This document shows positions 1 to 7,513 of a stretch of 43,209 nucleotides of DNA, piece by piece; positions within the stretch are counted from its first letter, which is position 1; every line of letters starts with the position of its first letter. This stretch comes from Bryobacteraceae bacterium (GTDB lineage: Bacteria > Acidobacteriota > Terriglobia > Bryobacterales > Bryobacteraceae), in contig JASHSS010000035.1 of assembly GCA_030038565.1 (NCBI GenBank), positions 1 to 43,209 of the forward strand. The letters run 5' to 3'. The position numbers and the translations under genes are program-made. The notes under the pieces were generated by a model. That model saw only the letters and a list, made by a program, of their open reading frames with translations. It was not told where the DNA came from and did no database searches.

Positions 1-40
1 GTAATAGACATAGCATTGAAGTCGAAGGCGGGAATTTCAG

Positions 41-397
41 ATGAGACTGTCTTTTGTAACTGCGCTCCTGGTAGCCGCAAGCGTGGCGAGCTACGCACAG
101 CAGGCGATGCCTCGCATGGCCTCGGTGGACCCGGACAATGGCAAAGCTGGGGATGTCCTGGTCGTCACCGGGGAGAACCTGGCGAAGGACGCCGTTGGGA
201 AGGTATACCTGACCGATGGCAAGAACGACACCCAGGTAGAGATCGTGGAACAGACGGCCACCACCATCAAATTCAAGATTCCGGCGAAAATCGCCAACGG
301 CCGGTTTGCGTTGATGGTGCTGACCCTGGGTAAGGACGCCAAGTATATCGAACAGCCGGTGAAGGTCACTGTTGGAGAGCCGCCCACACAGCAGTAA
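41..397 (+). CDS. Small secreted IPT/TIG-domain protein
   Basis: The 118-residue product starts with a hydrophobic signal peptide (LSFVTALLVAASVASYAQ, likely cleaved after AYAQ near residue 20). One immunoglobulin-like IPT/TIG fold follows over about residues 25-112, with the typical opening 'VDPDNGKAGDVLVVTGENL' and later beta strands ending in 'QPVKVTVG'. Such domains bind partners or act as structural modules outside the cytoplasm; no catalytic residues are visible. It is exported, but its partner is unknown. The gene stands alone and converges on the TPR gene downstream. The ribosome binding site is weak (GGCGGGAA). The 16..333 ORF in another frame is a shadow. The domain call is firm; the role is not. 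Confidence 0.8.
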   Translation: MRLSFVTALLVAASVASYAQQAMPRMASVDPDNGKAGDVLVVTGENLAKDAVGKVYLTDGKNDTQVEIVEQTATTIKFKIPAKIANGRFALMVLTLGKDAKYIEQPVKVTVGEPPTQQ

Positions 398-400
398 GGA

Positions 401-449
401 CCAGGTGGGGAGGCCCATCCTGCTCCGCGGCCCAGGGGGATGCACCTGG
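401..449. repeat. Inverted repeat between convergent genes
   Basis: CCAGGTG at 401-407 pairs with CACCTGG at 443-449, and CATCC (416-420) with GGATG (438-442) nested inside. It sits between the convergent TIG and TPR genes, where a bidirectional terminator would be expected. There is no T-run, so it could equally be a dispersed palindrome. Confidence 0.4.
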
Positions 450-517
450 ACCGGCCGCCCCAGTAATTGGGCGCGCCGGGGCCGATGGTTGAGCCTTGTT
501 CTCCAGAACGAGGGGAC

Positions 518-1720
518 TTACATTCTCCGGTAGGGTTGCGAGAGATATTTCCTGGATTCCTGGGCGGCCTCGGCGTCGGGGGCATAGGCGATGGCCTTCT
601 TGTAAGCCGCCAGCGCCTGGGCGCGCTGGTGCTTCATATCGTAGATCTGGCCCATGCGCAGCCAGGCCGAGACCCCGGTATTGAGATCCACCTCTTCGGA
701 TGCCGAGGCAGCCGCCACCTTTTTCATATTCTCCAGCGCACGATCCAGGTCGTTGTACCAGAATTCGACGATACCCTCCTGAAAGTAAATCTTCTCCCAG
801 GGGACGCGGTCATAGCCGGCGGTGTGGCTGGTTTTCAATTCGCCAACCTCTTCCGCGGCTTCGAGGGCATGGGCTTTATCGCCCGCCATGCTGTACATTT
901 GCGATAGCTCCAGGCGCAGGATGTAGTTTCGCGGGAAGCGCCGGATGAGATCCTGGACCAGCGGGACGGCCAGGCGGGTGTGGTTTTCGCGGCGGTAGAG
1001 GGCGCACAGGAAGATGGTGGCGTCCAGGCGATTGTCGTCCCCGTGCGCGGCCACGTACTGCACGGTGCGGATGCCCTTTTCTTTGTCGCCGTGGATTCCC
1101 ACCAGGAAGCCCAGCGCGCGGTAGCCCCAAGGCAGGCTTCCGACGATGTAATCGTGGAGGCCCTGCACCAGGCGCGCATCCACGTTGGCCGGGTCGAGTT
1201 CGCTGACGCGGTTGTGCAGCCTGCGCGCGGCGGTGGCGTCGCGAAGCGAATCGCGCCAGGATTTCTTCACCACCCAGTAATAATCCGACCGCAGCCCGAA
1301 AGCGATACCTTCCGCGTAGAGGGCATGAGTATCGTTGGGGTTGGATTTCAGGCGCGTTTCGGCCAGGGAGATGGACTTGGAGACTTCGTCCAGGAAGCGC
1401 TTCTCGGTGGCGGGCGAGGGGTTCAGCTTGGGCCGGCGGAGAAAGGAGTTGGTGCCCGACACCAGCTCGCTTTCGAGCGCGCCGTTGCGATACATTTCCT
1501 GGAACACGATGGCCTGCGCCAGGTGGTTGTGCAATTCCGGATCGTCCGGATGAATCGCGACAGCCTGTTCGAAGTCGGCGATGGCCTGGGGGTATTCGAG
1601 GTTATAGAAATGGTCGTAGCCTTGGGCGACGAGGTCGCTTTCGGCGGCCAGAGGCTGCGCCGGCAACACCAGAAATAAAAAAACTGCGAACCGGGGGCAA
1701 TTCCGGTTTAAGATGCCCAC
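518..1720 (-). CDS. Exported TPR-repeat protein
   Basis: The 400-residue protein has an N-terminal signal peptide (FAVFLFLVLPAQPLAAES) followed by tetratricopeptide repeats. The first is clear at about residues 30-65 (YDHFYNLEYPQAIADFEQAV, then AIHPDDPELHNHLAQAI), others lie mid-protein, and a last one is near the C-terminus (ALAAYKKAIAYAPDAEAAQESRKYL). TPRs are protein-binding scaffolds, so it probably works in the periplasm as an adaptor; no enzymatic domain is visible. The start is GTG, three bases after the queG stop, so it is likely the last gene of a MutS-like/queG/TPR transcription unit. An ATG overlapping the queG stop lies in the wrong frame. The specific function is unknown. Confidence 0.8.
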   Translation of the reverse strand: MGILNRNCPRFAVFLFLVLPAQPLAAESDLVAQGYDHFYNLEYPQAIADFEQAVAIHPDDPELHNHLAQAIVFQEMYRNGALESELVSGTNSFLRRPKLNPSPATEKRFLDEVSKSISLAETRLKSNPNDTHALYAEGIAFGLRSDYYWVVKKSWRDSLRDATAARRLHNRVSELDPANVDARLVQGLHDYIVGSLPWGYRALGFLVGIHGDKEKGIRTVQYVAAHGDDNRLDATIFLCALYRRENHTRLAVPLVQDLIRRFPRNYILRLELSQMYSMAGDKAHALEAAEEVGELKTSHTAGYDRVPWEKIYFQEGIVEFWYNDLDRALENMKKVAAASASEEVDLNTGVSAWLRMGQIYDMKHQRAQALAAYKKAIAYAPDAEAAQESRKYLSQPYRRM

Positions 1721-1723
1721 TCT

Positions 1724-2827
1724 TCATGGTAACTGCCGGAGGGCCCACTGCGCATGTTCGGCGACCATGGCATCGGGCGATGCGGCGAGGCGCTCCAGAA
1801 CCGGGCGGTGCTCCGGACGTCGCTGGTTTCCCATGGCGATGGCCACGTTGCGCAGGAATCCGGAGTAGCGGGCGCGCGTGACCGGCGTTCCGCGGAACAT
1901 CCGGCGGAAATCGGCCTCCGAAAGGGCGGCCATCTGTTCCAGCGGCGGAGCGAACGAGCGCGGGGCAAAGGCCGGGTCGGCGGTGGAGGGCGCGCGGCGG
2001 TTCCAGGGACACACGTCCTGGCAGATATCGCATCCGAAGACGTGCGCGCCCATGCCGGCGCGGTGTTCCTCCGGGACTCGGCCGCGCAGTTCGATGGTGA
2101 AGTAGGAAATGCACAGCCGCGAATCGAGCGTGTATCCGCTGCCGGAGGGCACCAGGGCGGCGGTGGGGCAGGCGTCGATGCAGCGCGTGCAGGTGCCGCA
2201 GCGGTCGGGCGGAGGAGCGTCCGCTGGTCCCGGCTCGATTTCCAGCGATACCAGCAGTTCCCCGAGAAAGAACCAGGAGCCGCGCTGCTGATTGATCAGG
2301 CAGGTGTTCTTGCCAATCCAGCCGAGGCCGGCCAGCCGTGCGTAGGTGCGCTCCAGGAAGGGCGCGGTGTCTACCAGGATGCGGGTCTCGATGGCGCCGG
2401 GCCCAGGGGGCACCCCAGGGGGCACCCCAGAGGGCGCCCCTCCTCCCGTCCCGGCAAGTTCGCGGAGCGATTGTTCCAGGCGTTCGAGGCCGCGGCGCAT
2501 CTCCTGGTGATAGTCGCCGCCCCAGGCATAACGCGAGATCCAGCCGCGCCCGGCCTCGTCGAACCGGGTGGAATATGGCCACGGCGTGTGGTACAGCTTT
2601 CCCACCGAGATCACCGAGCGGGCCTGCGGCAGAAGCTGCCGCGGATCGTCGCGCAGCCCGGCGCGATGGTCCTGCAGGTAGCGCATCTCGCCGGCGTAAC
2701 CCTCCGCCAGCCATTGGTGATAGCGGCGGCGGTCGGCGGCGGGCTCGGCCCGCGCCACTCCGGCCAACTCGAAACCGCATTCCAGGGCCAGTTGGCGCAC
2801 GGTTTTGGAATTCAGAGCCGGGGCCAT
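1724..2827 (-). CDS. queG: Epoxyqueuosine reductase QueG
   Basis: QueG reduces epoxyqueuosine to queuosine in the wobble position of tRNAs with GUN anticodons, using cobalamin and two [4Fe-4S] clusters in the cytoplasm. The 367-residue product has the family order: an N-terminal DUF1730-type region (LALECGFELAGVA, then MRYLQDHRAGLRDDPRQLLP), the central 'FLERTYARLAGLGWIGKNTCLI' segment, ferredoxin-type cysteine clusters CGTCTRCIDACPTAAL and CDICQDVCPWNR, and a C-terminal HEAT-like stretch (RNVAIAMGNQRRPEHRPVLERL). A Gly/Pro-rich insertion near residue 140 (APSGVPPGVPPGP) comes from a 12-bp tandem repeat in the DNA. Neighbours are packed within 3-9 bp on the same strand. The identification is firm. 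Confidence 0.93.
   Translation of the reverse strand: MAPALNSKTVRQLALECGFELAGVARAEPAADRRRYHQWLAEGYAGEMRYLQDHRAGLRDDPRQLLPQARSVISVGKLYHTPWPYSTRFDEAGRGWISRYAWGGDYHQEMRRGLERLEQSLRELAGTGGGAPSGVPPGVPPGPGAIETRILVDTAPFLERTYARLAGLGWIGKNTCLINQQRGSWFFLGELLVSLEIEPGPADAPPPDRCGTCTRCIDACPTAALVPSGSGYTLDSRLCISYFTIELRGRVPEEHRAGMGAHVFGCDICQDVCPWNRRAPSTADPAFAPRSFAPPLEQMAALSEADFRRMFRGTPVTRARYSGFLRNVAIAMGNQRRPEHRPVLERLAASPDAMVAEHAQWALRQLP
2402..2437. repeat. 3 x 12-bp tandem repeat inside queG
   Basis: CCCAGGGGGCAC occurs twice (2402-2413, 2414-2425), followed by a third copy with two changes (CCCAGAGGGCGC, 2426-2437). It stays in frame and adds a Gly-Val-Pro-Pro linker to QueG between conserved segments. It probably arose by replication slippage. 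Confidence 0.85.
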
Positions 2828-2836
2828 AGGCGCGCG

Positions 2837-4672
2837 CTAAATTTCCAGCCCCACCTGGCGCATCAGCTCGATGGCGTTGCTTTTTCGCACCACGCCCGCG
2901 CGCATGCGGTAATCGAAATGGATCTGCCCGTTTTCGATCTGGTCCTCGAAGTGGACGTTGGCGGCGCGTTCGCCCAGCACGCCGGTGATATCGGCCAGGG
3001 CCAGGTCGTGGGTGGTGATCAGCCCGATGGCGCCGCGTTCCACCAGGCCGCGCACCAGGGCTTCGGCGCCGATGCGGCGATCATGGGAATTGGTGCCGTG
3101 CAGCACTTCATCGATGAGGAACAGGGCCGGGCGCCCGGACTGGGTCAGGTCCAGGATCTGGCGCAGGCGCAGAATTTCGGCATAGAATCGCGAGACGCCT
3201 TCCTGGAGCGAATCGATGACGCGAATGGAGGCCCCCACCGAGAGCGGCGAAAGGCGCAGCCGACGGGCGCGCACCGGCGCCCCCGCCTGCGCCAGCACGC
3301 AATTCACCCCCAGGGTGCGCAGCAAGGTGCTCTTGCCCGACATATTCGATCCGCTCACCACCAGCACGCGCGGGCCGTTCGCGCCGCCCAGGCAGACATC
3401 GTTGCGCACCAGGCGGCCGGCGGGGATCAGGGGGTGTCCGATGTCCGCGGCTTCCAGGGCGGGCGGTCCTTCGGTGAGTTCCGGATACGGATTGGCCGGG
3501 TTCTCGTAGGCGTGGCTGGCCAGCGAGCAGAGCGCTTCCATCTCGCCCACAGCGGTCAGCCAGCTTCGCACCGCCCGGCCCGAATGGCGGCGCCAATCCT
3601 CCACCGCCAGGGCCCCATGGGCCGTCCAGAGGATGAAGGGATCGGCCAAGCGGACGAAGAAGTTGTCCCGCGAGTCGAGGTTTTCGAGGATGCGTCCGAG
3701 CCGGGCGATGCGCGCCGAGGGCGGCGCGCCCTTGGAAACCAGCGAATCGCCCAGGGCGGCCAGGCGCGGCGAACGGAAGCGCTCGCGCTCCAGCCGCGCC
3801 AGGACGCCCGAAAGAAGTTGGAGTTCGTGGGCGGCATCTTCCACCGCGCCAACGACACGCTCCACCGCCGGACGGCGGCGATAGTAGAAAATGCCATTCA
3901 CCAGCAGGACCGCGATGGCATCGTCCCGCCAGAGCGCCGCGGCGCGCTCCGAAAGCCGCAACATACCGCCGAGGTTGAGGATGGTGGCGATAGCGCCCAC
4001 CAAACCGATTACTCCGACACAGGTGAACATCCACAACACCGGACGGATGGCCGGTGGCAGCAGGGCGGCCGCTTCTCCCCAGGCGGCCAGCGAGATGGGG
4101 TCCACGCCAGTGCGGGCTTCCTCCGCCACTACCGTCAGGTCTTCGCGCAAATCCAGGCGCGGGCGCAGTTCATCTACGGCCTGCTGGCGCCTGCCGATGG
4201 TGGCGGGATCGGCAGGGGCCAGCAGCCAGCGCGCCAGGGTATCCTCGCCGATGTGTGTGCGGGCGGTGGAAAGCAGTTCGAATAGCGAACCCTTGCCGAA
4301 GAGGTCGAGATCTTTGGCGTAGGGATGGGCGGGGTCGAGATAGCGGTCGCCGGTTTGGCCGTGGCCGGCCCAGTTGCCCTCCAGGCGCGCCAGGCCGCCC
4401 TCGAAAAAGCGCACCGCGCGGCGCAGCCGCTCGCCCTGCCGTTCGAGGCGGTTGTGGAACAGCATAAGGACCGTGAAGACGGCCGCGGGCGCCAGCACCC
4501 ACAGGATGGAGGAGGGCTGCCGGGCGAGCGCCAGCCAGACCACCGCCAGCGCGCCGGCCACCATGGCGAGGCGTGCGTAGGCCAGCCGGCGCTGCCTTGC
4601 TTCGAGCGACGCGATGGCGCGCAGCCGCTCGTCCCGCAGGGTTTGGTAGGCGGATTGGGCGGTTTCGGGCAT
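2837..4672 (-). CDS. Membrane-anchored MutS-family ATPase
   Basis: The C-terminal third is a MutS domain V ATPase: Walker A 'VVSGSNMSGKSTLLRTLG', the 'GASIRVIDSLQEGVSRFYAE' segment, Walker B 'PALFLIDEVLHGTNS', and the following His-containing 'GLITTHD'. The region before it resembles the MutS lever/core (FELLSTARTHIGEDTLARWLL). It lacks the N-terminal mismatch-recognition domain of MutS and instead has two hydrophobic helices near the N-terminus (about residues 33-49 and 56-72) and two more mid-protein (VLWMFTCVGVIGLVGAIATIL; DDAIAVLLVNGIFYY). This is a known but functionally obscure branch of MutS-related proteins. I chose the third ATG (4672) because GAGGG lies 7 bases upstream; starts at 4684 or 4702 remain possible. 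First gene of the queG/TPR unit. Confidence 0.85.
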   Translation of the reverse strand: MPETAQSAYQTLRDERLRAIASLEARQRRLAYARLAMVAGALAVVWLALARQPSSILWVLAPAAVFTVLMLFHNRLERQGERLRRAVRFFEGGLARLEGNWAGHGQTGDRYLDPAHPYAKDLDLFGKGSLFELLSTARTHIGEDTLARWLLAPADPATIGRRQQAVDELRPRLDLREDLTVVAEEARTGVDPISLAAWGEAAALLPPAIRPVLWMFTCVGVIGLVGAIATILNLGGMLRLSERAAALWRDDAIAVLLVNGIFYYRRRPAVERVVGAVEDAAHELQLLSGVLARLERERFRSPRLAALGDSLVSKGAPPSARIARLGRILENLDSRDNFFVRLADPFILWTAHGALAVEDWRRHSGRAVRSWLTAVGEMEALCSLASHAYENPANPYPELTEGPPALEAADIGHPLIPAGRLVRNDVCLGGANGPRVLVVSGSNMSGKSTLLRTLGVNCVLAQAGAPVRARRLRLSPLSVGASIRVIDSLQEGVSRFYAEILRLRQILDLTQSGRPALFLIDEVLHGTNSHDRRIGAEALVRGLVERGAIGLITTHDLALADITGVLGERAANVHFEDQIENGQIHFDYRMRAGVVRKSNAIELMRQVGLEI

Positions 4673-4807
4673 GGTCACCCTCATTCTCTCTCGGAAATGC
4701 AATCGTGCTGCACGCTGCGCGGACGGATCGAGTAGGCTACTGCCGGCTTCTCAAGATTGCGGCCATCACGCGCGGACTGTGCCGTCCGTGCGTCACAGCG
4801 GCAACCC

Positions 4808-4825
4808 CTAACGGTCTTCCGTTAG
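4808..4825 (-). terminator. Short perfect hairpin downstream of DUF1080 gene
   Basis: CTAACGG-TCTT-CCGTTAG forms a 7-bp stem with a 4-base loop, about 70 bp past the stop of the minus-strand DUF1080 gene. No T-run follows on either strand, so terminator activity is a guess from position. The rest of 4703-4891 shows no gene. Confidence 0.3.
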
Positions 4826-4891
4826 TCAGGCGCATACGCAATCAGATACTCTCCCGCACCACGTTGGCAGGTGCGCGGGACTTTAAGCGTC

Positions 4892-5632
4892 CTAGCGATC
4901 CGGCAGCACGCGGATTTTGACGTTTTGGAACCAGGCCTCCGAGCCGTGGTTCTGCAAGCTGATCGGGCTCGACTCCACCAGCGGAGTTTGGGGTGGCGAG
5001 CCTTTGGGCAGATCGTTGCGCAGGAGCGCCTGAACCGGTGCATCGTTCAGATCGAAGGTCACCACCTTCACGCCGTTCAGCCAGTGCTCGACATGCGTTC
5101 CCCGGACCAGCAGGCGCGAGTGATTGAACGCGCCGATGCGTGGCGGAATGTGCGGCACCGGGGCGATCAGGGAATACAGCGAGGCGGCCACCTTGCGCGG
5201 GTCGGAGGCCGCGTCGCGATCCGTATCGTCGGCCAACTGGTATTCCAGGCCGCGGGCGCGCGCCTGGCGTCCTTGGGCGTTGGTCCACTCGTCCACTTTC
5301 TGGATGCGATATTTGAGGCCGGAGTTGCCGCCCGCCAGGATCTTCCAATCGAATTCCAGATCGAAAGAACGGAAGGTTTGGGTGGTGCGGATGTCCTGAG
5401 CGCCATCGGTGCGGACGAGCGCCTTGAGCGAGCCATCGGCGACGGTCCAGCAATTGGCGGGGAACGGTTTGCCGGTGATCTCCTGCCAGCCCGAGGTGGT
5501 CCGGCCATCGAACAGCAACTGCCAGCCCTGCTGCCGTTCGGCATCGGTGAGGCGGTTGGAGTCGGCCGCGCGGGCCACGGTGAAGGCGATGAGGAGAAAG
5601 AGAGCGGTCCGGGCGGCCGGCGTTGTCATCAT
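4892..5632 (-). CDS. Secreted DUF1080 (3-keto-disaccharide hydrolase fold) protein
   Basis: The 246-residue product has a signal peptide (MTTPAARTALFLLIAFTVARA, cleaved near ADS) and one DUF1080/3keto-disac_hyd domain (PF06439 type): 'GWQLLFDGRTTSGWQEI' near the start, 'FRSFDLEFDWKILAGGNSGLKYR' in the middle and 'SPISLQNHGSEAWFQNVKIRVL' at the end. These jelly-roll proteins act outside the cytoplasm on glycosides; some characterised members cleave 3-keto-glycosides. The ORF track starts at 5728, but that overlaps the upstream HAD gene. The paired ATGs at 5630-5632 and 5627-5629 follow the HAD stop by 4 bp and directly precede the signal peptide. Probably cotranscribed with the HAD phosphatase. 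Substrate unknown. Confidence 0.87.
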   Translation of the reverse strand: MMTTPAARTALFLLIAFTVARAADSNRLTDAERQQGWQLLFDGRTTSGWQEITGKPFPANCWTVADGSLKALVRTDGAQDIRTTQTFRSFDLEFDWKILAGGNSGLKYRIQKVDEWTNAQGRQARARGLEYQLADDTDRDAASDPRKVAASLYSLIAPVPHIPPRIGAFNHSRLLVRGTHVEHWLNGVKVVTFDLNDAPVQALLRNDLPKGSPPQTPLVESSPISLQNHGSEAWFQNVKIRVLPDR

Positions 5633-5636
5633 TTCA

Positions 5637-6248
5637 TCAATCCCCCAGCCGCTCGCGCAGCAGCGCCGGGACGTCCGCCGGCCGCTCCACCGCCAGGACT
5701 TCGAATCCGGCGGCGCGGCCGCTGGCAATTCCGGCGGGCGAATCCTCCAGCACCAGCGCGCGGGTAACGCCCAGGCGTCCAGCGGCCAGCAGGTACGGGT
5801 CGGGCGCGGGCTTGTGGTGCTGAACCTGCTCGCCGCCGACCAGGGTATCGAAATACGTCCGCAAGCCCCCGGCCGTCAGCAGCGGCTCGACCTCGGCCGT
5901 GGAACTGGAACTGACCACCGCAAGGCGGTAGCGCCCGGCGAGGCGGGCCAGCAGGCCGTTCAGAGCAGGGTCGAAAGCGGGCTGCGCGATCATGCGCGCG
6001 CGGAAGCGCTCCTTCTTGGCCGGATAGAGCGCCCACAAGTCGCGCCAGTCGCGCGGCGGGTCGGATTGGGAGGCCATCATGCGGAGCATCTCGCGGTCGT
6101 CAATCCCGATGCAGTGACGGCTGTAAAAATCCCAGGTGAGGGTGACTCCCAGGCCGGCCAGTTCTTCGGCCCAGCAGGCGCAGTGGACTGGCTCGCTATC
6201 CAGCAAAACGCCGTCAAAGTCGAAGAGAATGGCCTGGAATTCGGGCAT
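5637..6248 (-). CDS. HAD-family phosphatase (beta-phosphoglucomutase-like)
   Basis: This 203-residue cytoplasmic enzyme shows all HAD motifs: motif I FDFDGVLLDSEP (nucleophile and acid Asp near residue 10), motif II VVSSSS, motif III Lys in HHKPAPDP, and motif IV LEDSPAGIASGRAAG. The cap is the small helical subclass I type, as in beta-phosphoglucomutase and phosphatases of sugar or glycolate phosphates. Motif and cap do not settle whether it is a mutase or phosphatase, nor the substrate. It lies 4 bp upstream of the secreted DUF1080 gene, which hints at a sugar-related role, but this is context only. Confidence 0.87.
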   Translation of the reverse strand: MPEFQAILFDFDGVLLDSEPVHCACWAEELAGLGVTLTWDFYSRHCIGIDDREMLRMMASQSDPPRDWRDLWALYPAKKERFRARMIAQPAFDPALNGLLARLAGRYRLAVVSSSSTAEVEPLLTAGGLRTYFDTLVGGEQVQHHKPAPDPYLLAAGRLGVTRALVLEDSPAGIASGRAAGFEVLAVERPADVPALLRERLGD

Positions 6249-6303
6249 GCCGGGGGAAAACTTAGCGTAGCACGGGCAGGGTGTGGTATCACTGAAACAA
6301 GTT

Positions 6304-6552
6304 ATGCCGTCTGAAGAAGAACTGCAAGCTGAGATTGAACGCCTTCGAGCCGAAAACGAGAGTCTGAAGAAGCCAACGGTGCGCGGGCAGATGTCGCTGA
6401 AGGTGAGCGAAAAGGGGGCCCTGTCGGTTTACGGGCTGGGCCGCTTTCCGGTGACCCTGTACCGCGAGCAATGGGAGAAGTTGCTGGGGATGGCGGAGGA
6501 AATCCGGCGCTTCATCCACGATAACGATCAACGCCTGAAGAAGAAGGAATAG
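6304..6552 (+). CDS. Small conserved-type coiled-coil protein, unknown function
   Basis: The 82-residue product opens with a heptad-rich helix (EELQAEIERLRAENESLKKP, residues 4-23), a short leucine-zipper-like coiled coil. A compact beta/alpha part follows (SLKVSEKGALSVYGLGRFPVTLYREQWEKLLGMAEEIRRFI). It has no signal peptide, so it is cytoplasmic and probably dimeric. I prefer the ATG at 6304 over 6283 because the helix starts there. I recall similar short proteins in acidobacteria but no assigned function. The gene is alone, divergent from the HAD gene. Confidence 0.7.
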   Translation: MPSEEELQAEIERLRAENESLKKPTVRGQMSLKVSEKGALSVYGLGRFPVTLYREQWEKLLGMAEEIRRFIHDNDQRLKKKE

Positions 6553-6580
6553 GCTCGGGACGCGTGCCGAAGTTTGCCCG

Positions 6581-6700
6581 GTGGAGCGCTCCACAGCGGC
6601 GCGGGAGACGGACGCCCTGCTCCGCCGGCCCCGCAGCCCGGGTGGACGGGGGCAGACTCCGTTGGCGAGGGTGTTCCGGTGGCCCGGAAGACCCGGGCTG
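6581..6700. repeat. Palindrome-rich intergenic segment
   Basis: Three independent palindromes lie in the gap before the hydrolase gene: GTGGAGC|GCTCCAC at 6581-6594 (perfect), CAGCCCGGGT (6634-6643) with ACCCGGGCTG (6691-6700, perfect 10-bp arms), and the nested TTCCGG-TGGC-CCGGAA at 6674-6689. This looks like a REP/MITE-type structured repeat rather than coding sequence, which argues against the long N-terminal extension of the ORF at 6574. Confidence 0.55.
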
Positions 6701-6708
6701 AAGCAAGC

Positions 6709-7335
6709 GTGGAGGAGCGTTTCCATTCCGGCGGAGTGAGCGGCGTTCTGGAACGCCCCGAAGAGGCGCGCGGGGACGCCATGGCGCTGACGCACGGGGC
6801 GGGGTCGAACCGCGACGCTCCGTTATTGGTGAGCCTGGCGCGCGGGTTTGCCGCGGCCGGATACCTGGTGTTGCGTTACGATCTGCCGTTCCGCCAGCAG
6901 CGGCCCAAGGGTCCGCCTTTTCCCGCCGCAGCGGCGCGCGACCGGCAGGGCGTCCGCGAGGCCGTGGCGGCGCTGCGGACTCTGGCGCCGGGCCGCATCG
7001 TGGCGGGCGGCCATTCCTACGGTGGGCGCCAGACGGCCATGGCGGCCGCCGAACAAAGCGGCCTGGCCGATGCGCTGTTGCTGTTCTCGTATCCGCTGTA
7101 TCCGCCGGGGCGGCCGCAGCAAAAGCGCACCACGTTCTTCGGCGATTGGCGGATCCCGGCGTTATTCGTACACGGGACCAATGACGCTTTCGGGGCGCCC
7201 GAAGAACTGCGCGAGGCCGCGGCGGCCATTCCGGCGCGAACGGATGTGCTGGTGGTAGAGGGCGCGGGGCACGACCTGAAGCGCGCGGCGGGCCTGGCGG
7301 GCGAGATTCTGGAGCGGCTGGCGGCGCTGATGTAA
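6709..7335 (+). CDS. Alpha/beta-hydrolase, KANL3/Tex30-like
   Basis: The product is about 208 residues and carries a full serine-hydrolase triad: nucleophile Ser in GGHSYGGR, Asp in VHGTNDAFGAP and His in GAGHDLKR. The oxyanion region is 'MALTHGAGSNRDAPLL', typical of the small Tex30/KANL3-like branch annotated as alpha/beta-hydrolase or dienelactone-hydrolase-like. The track start (6574) reads through a palindromic repeat, so I place the start at the in-frame GTG 6709, where the family's first strand begins (ERFHSGGVSGVLERPE). The start is uncertain, and no strong ribosome binding site is visible. Substrate is unknown; no signal peptide, so cytoplasmic. Confidence 0.8.
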   Translation: MEERFHSGGVSGVLERPEEARGDAMALTHGAGSNRDAPLLVSLARGFAAAGYLVLRYDLPFRQQRPKGPPFPAAAARDRQGVREAVAALRTLAPGRIVAGGHSYGGRQTAMAAAEQSGLADALLLFSYPLYPPGRPQQKRTTFFGDWRIPALFVHGTNDAFGAPEELREAAAAIPARTDVLVVEGAGHDLKRAAGLAGEILERLAALM

Positions 7336-7367
7336 GGCGGTGCACGGCGCGTGGTCGCGGAATGGGT

Positions 7368-7418
7368 GGTGGGCAGACCTTCCAGCCTGCCCTGGACAGG
7401 CGGAAGGACTGTCCCACC
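7368..7418. repeat. Long near-perfect hairpin (dispersed palindrome)
   Basis: GGTGGG (7368-7373) pairs with CCCACC (7413-7418). Inside, CCTTCC-A-GCCTG pairs with CAGGC-GGAAGG around a 7-base loop, giving a stem of about 20 bp. It lies between the hydrolase stop and trpE and may also act as a terminator. The organisation and edge sequence resemble the element at 26405-26494. The rest of the gap 7336-7513 shows no gene. Confidence 0.6.
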
Positions 7419-7513
7419 AGGCCCGCCGAGCAGTCGGCTGCCCAGGGGCTGTGGCCTCGCGGCGCCTGGATTTTGCGCATGTTATTCTGGACTAACCCAC
7501 AGGGGAAAATCCG

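Noticed and set aside
1754-4285. 843-residue plus-strand ORF across queG and the MutS-like gene
   Set aside because: It lies antisense to two clearly identified genes; long antisense frames are expected in GC-rich DNA with this codon use.
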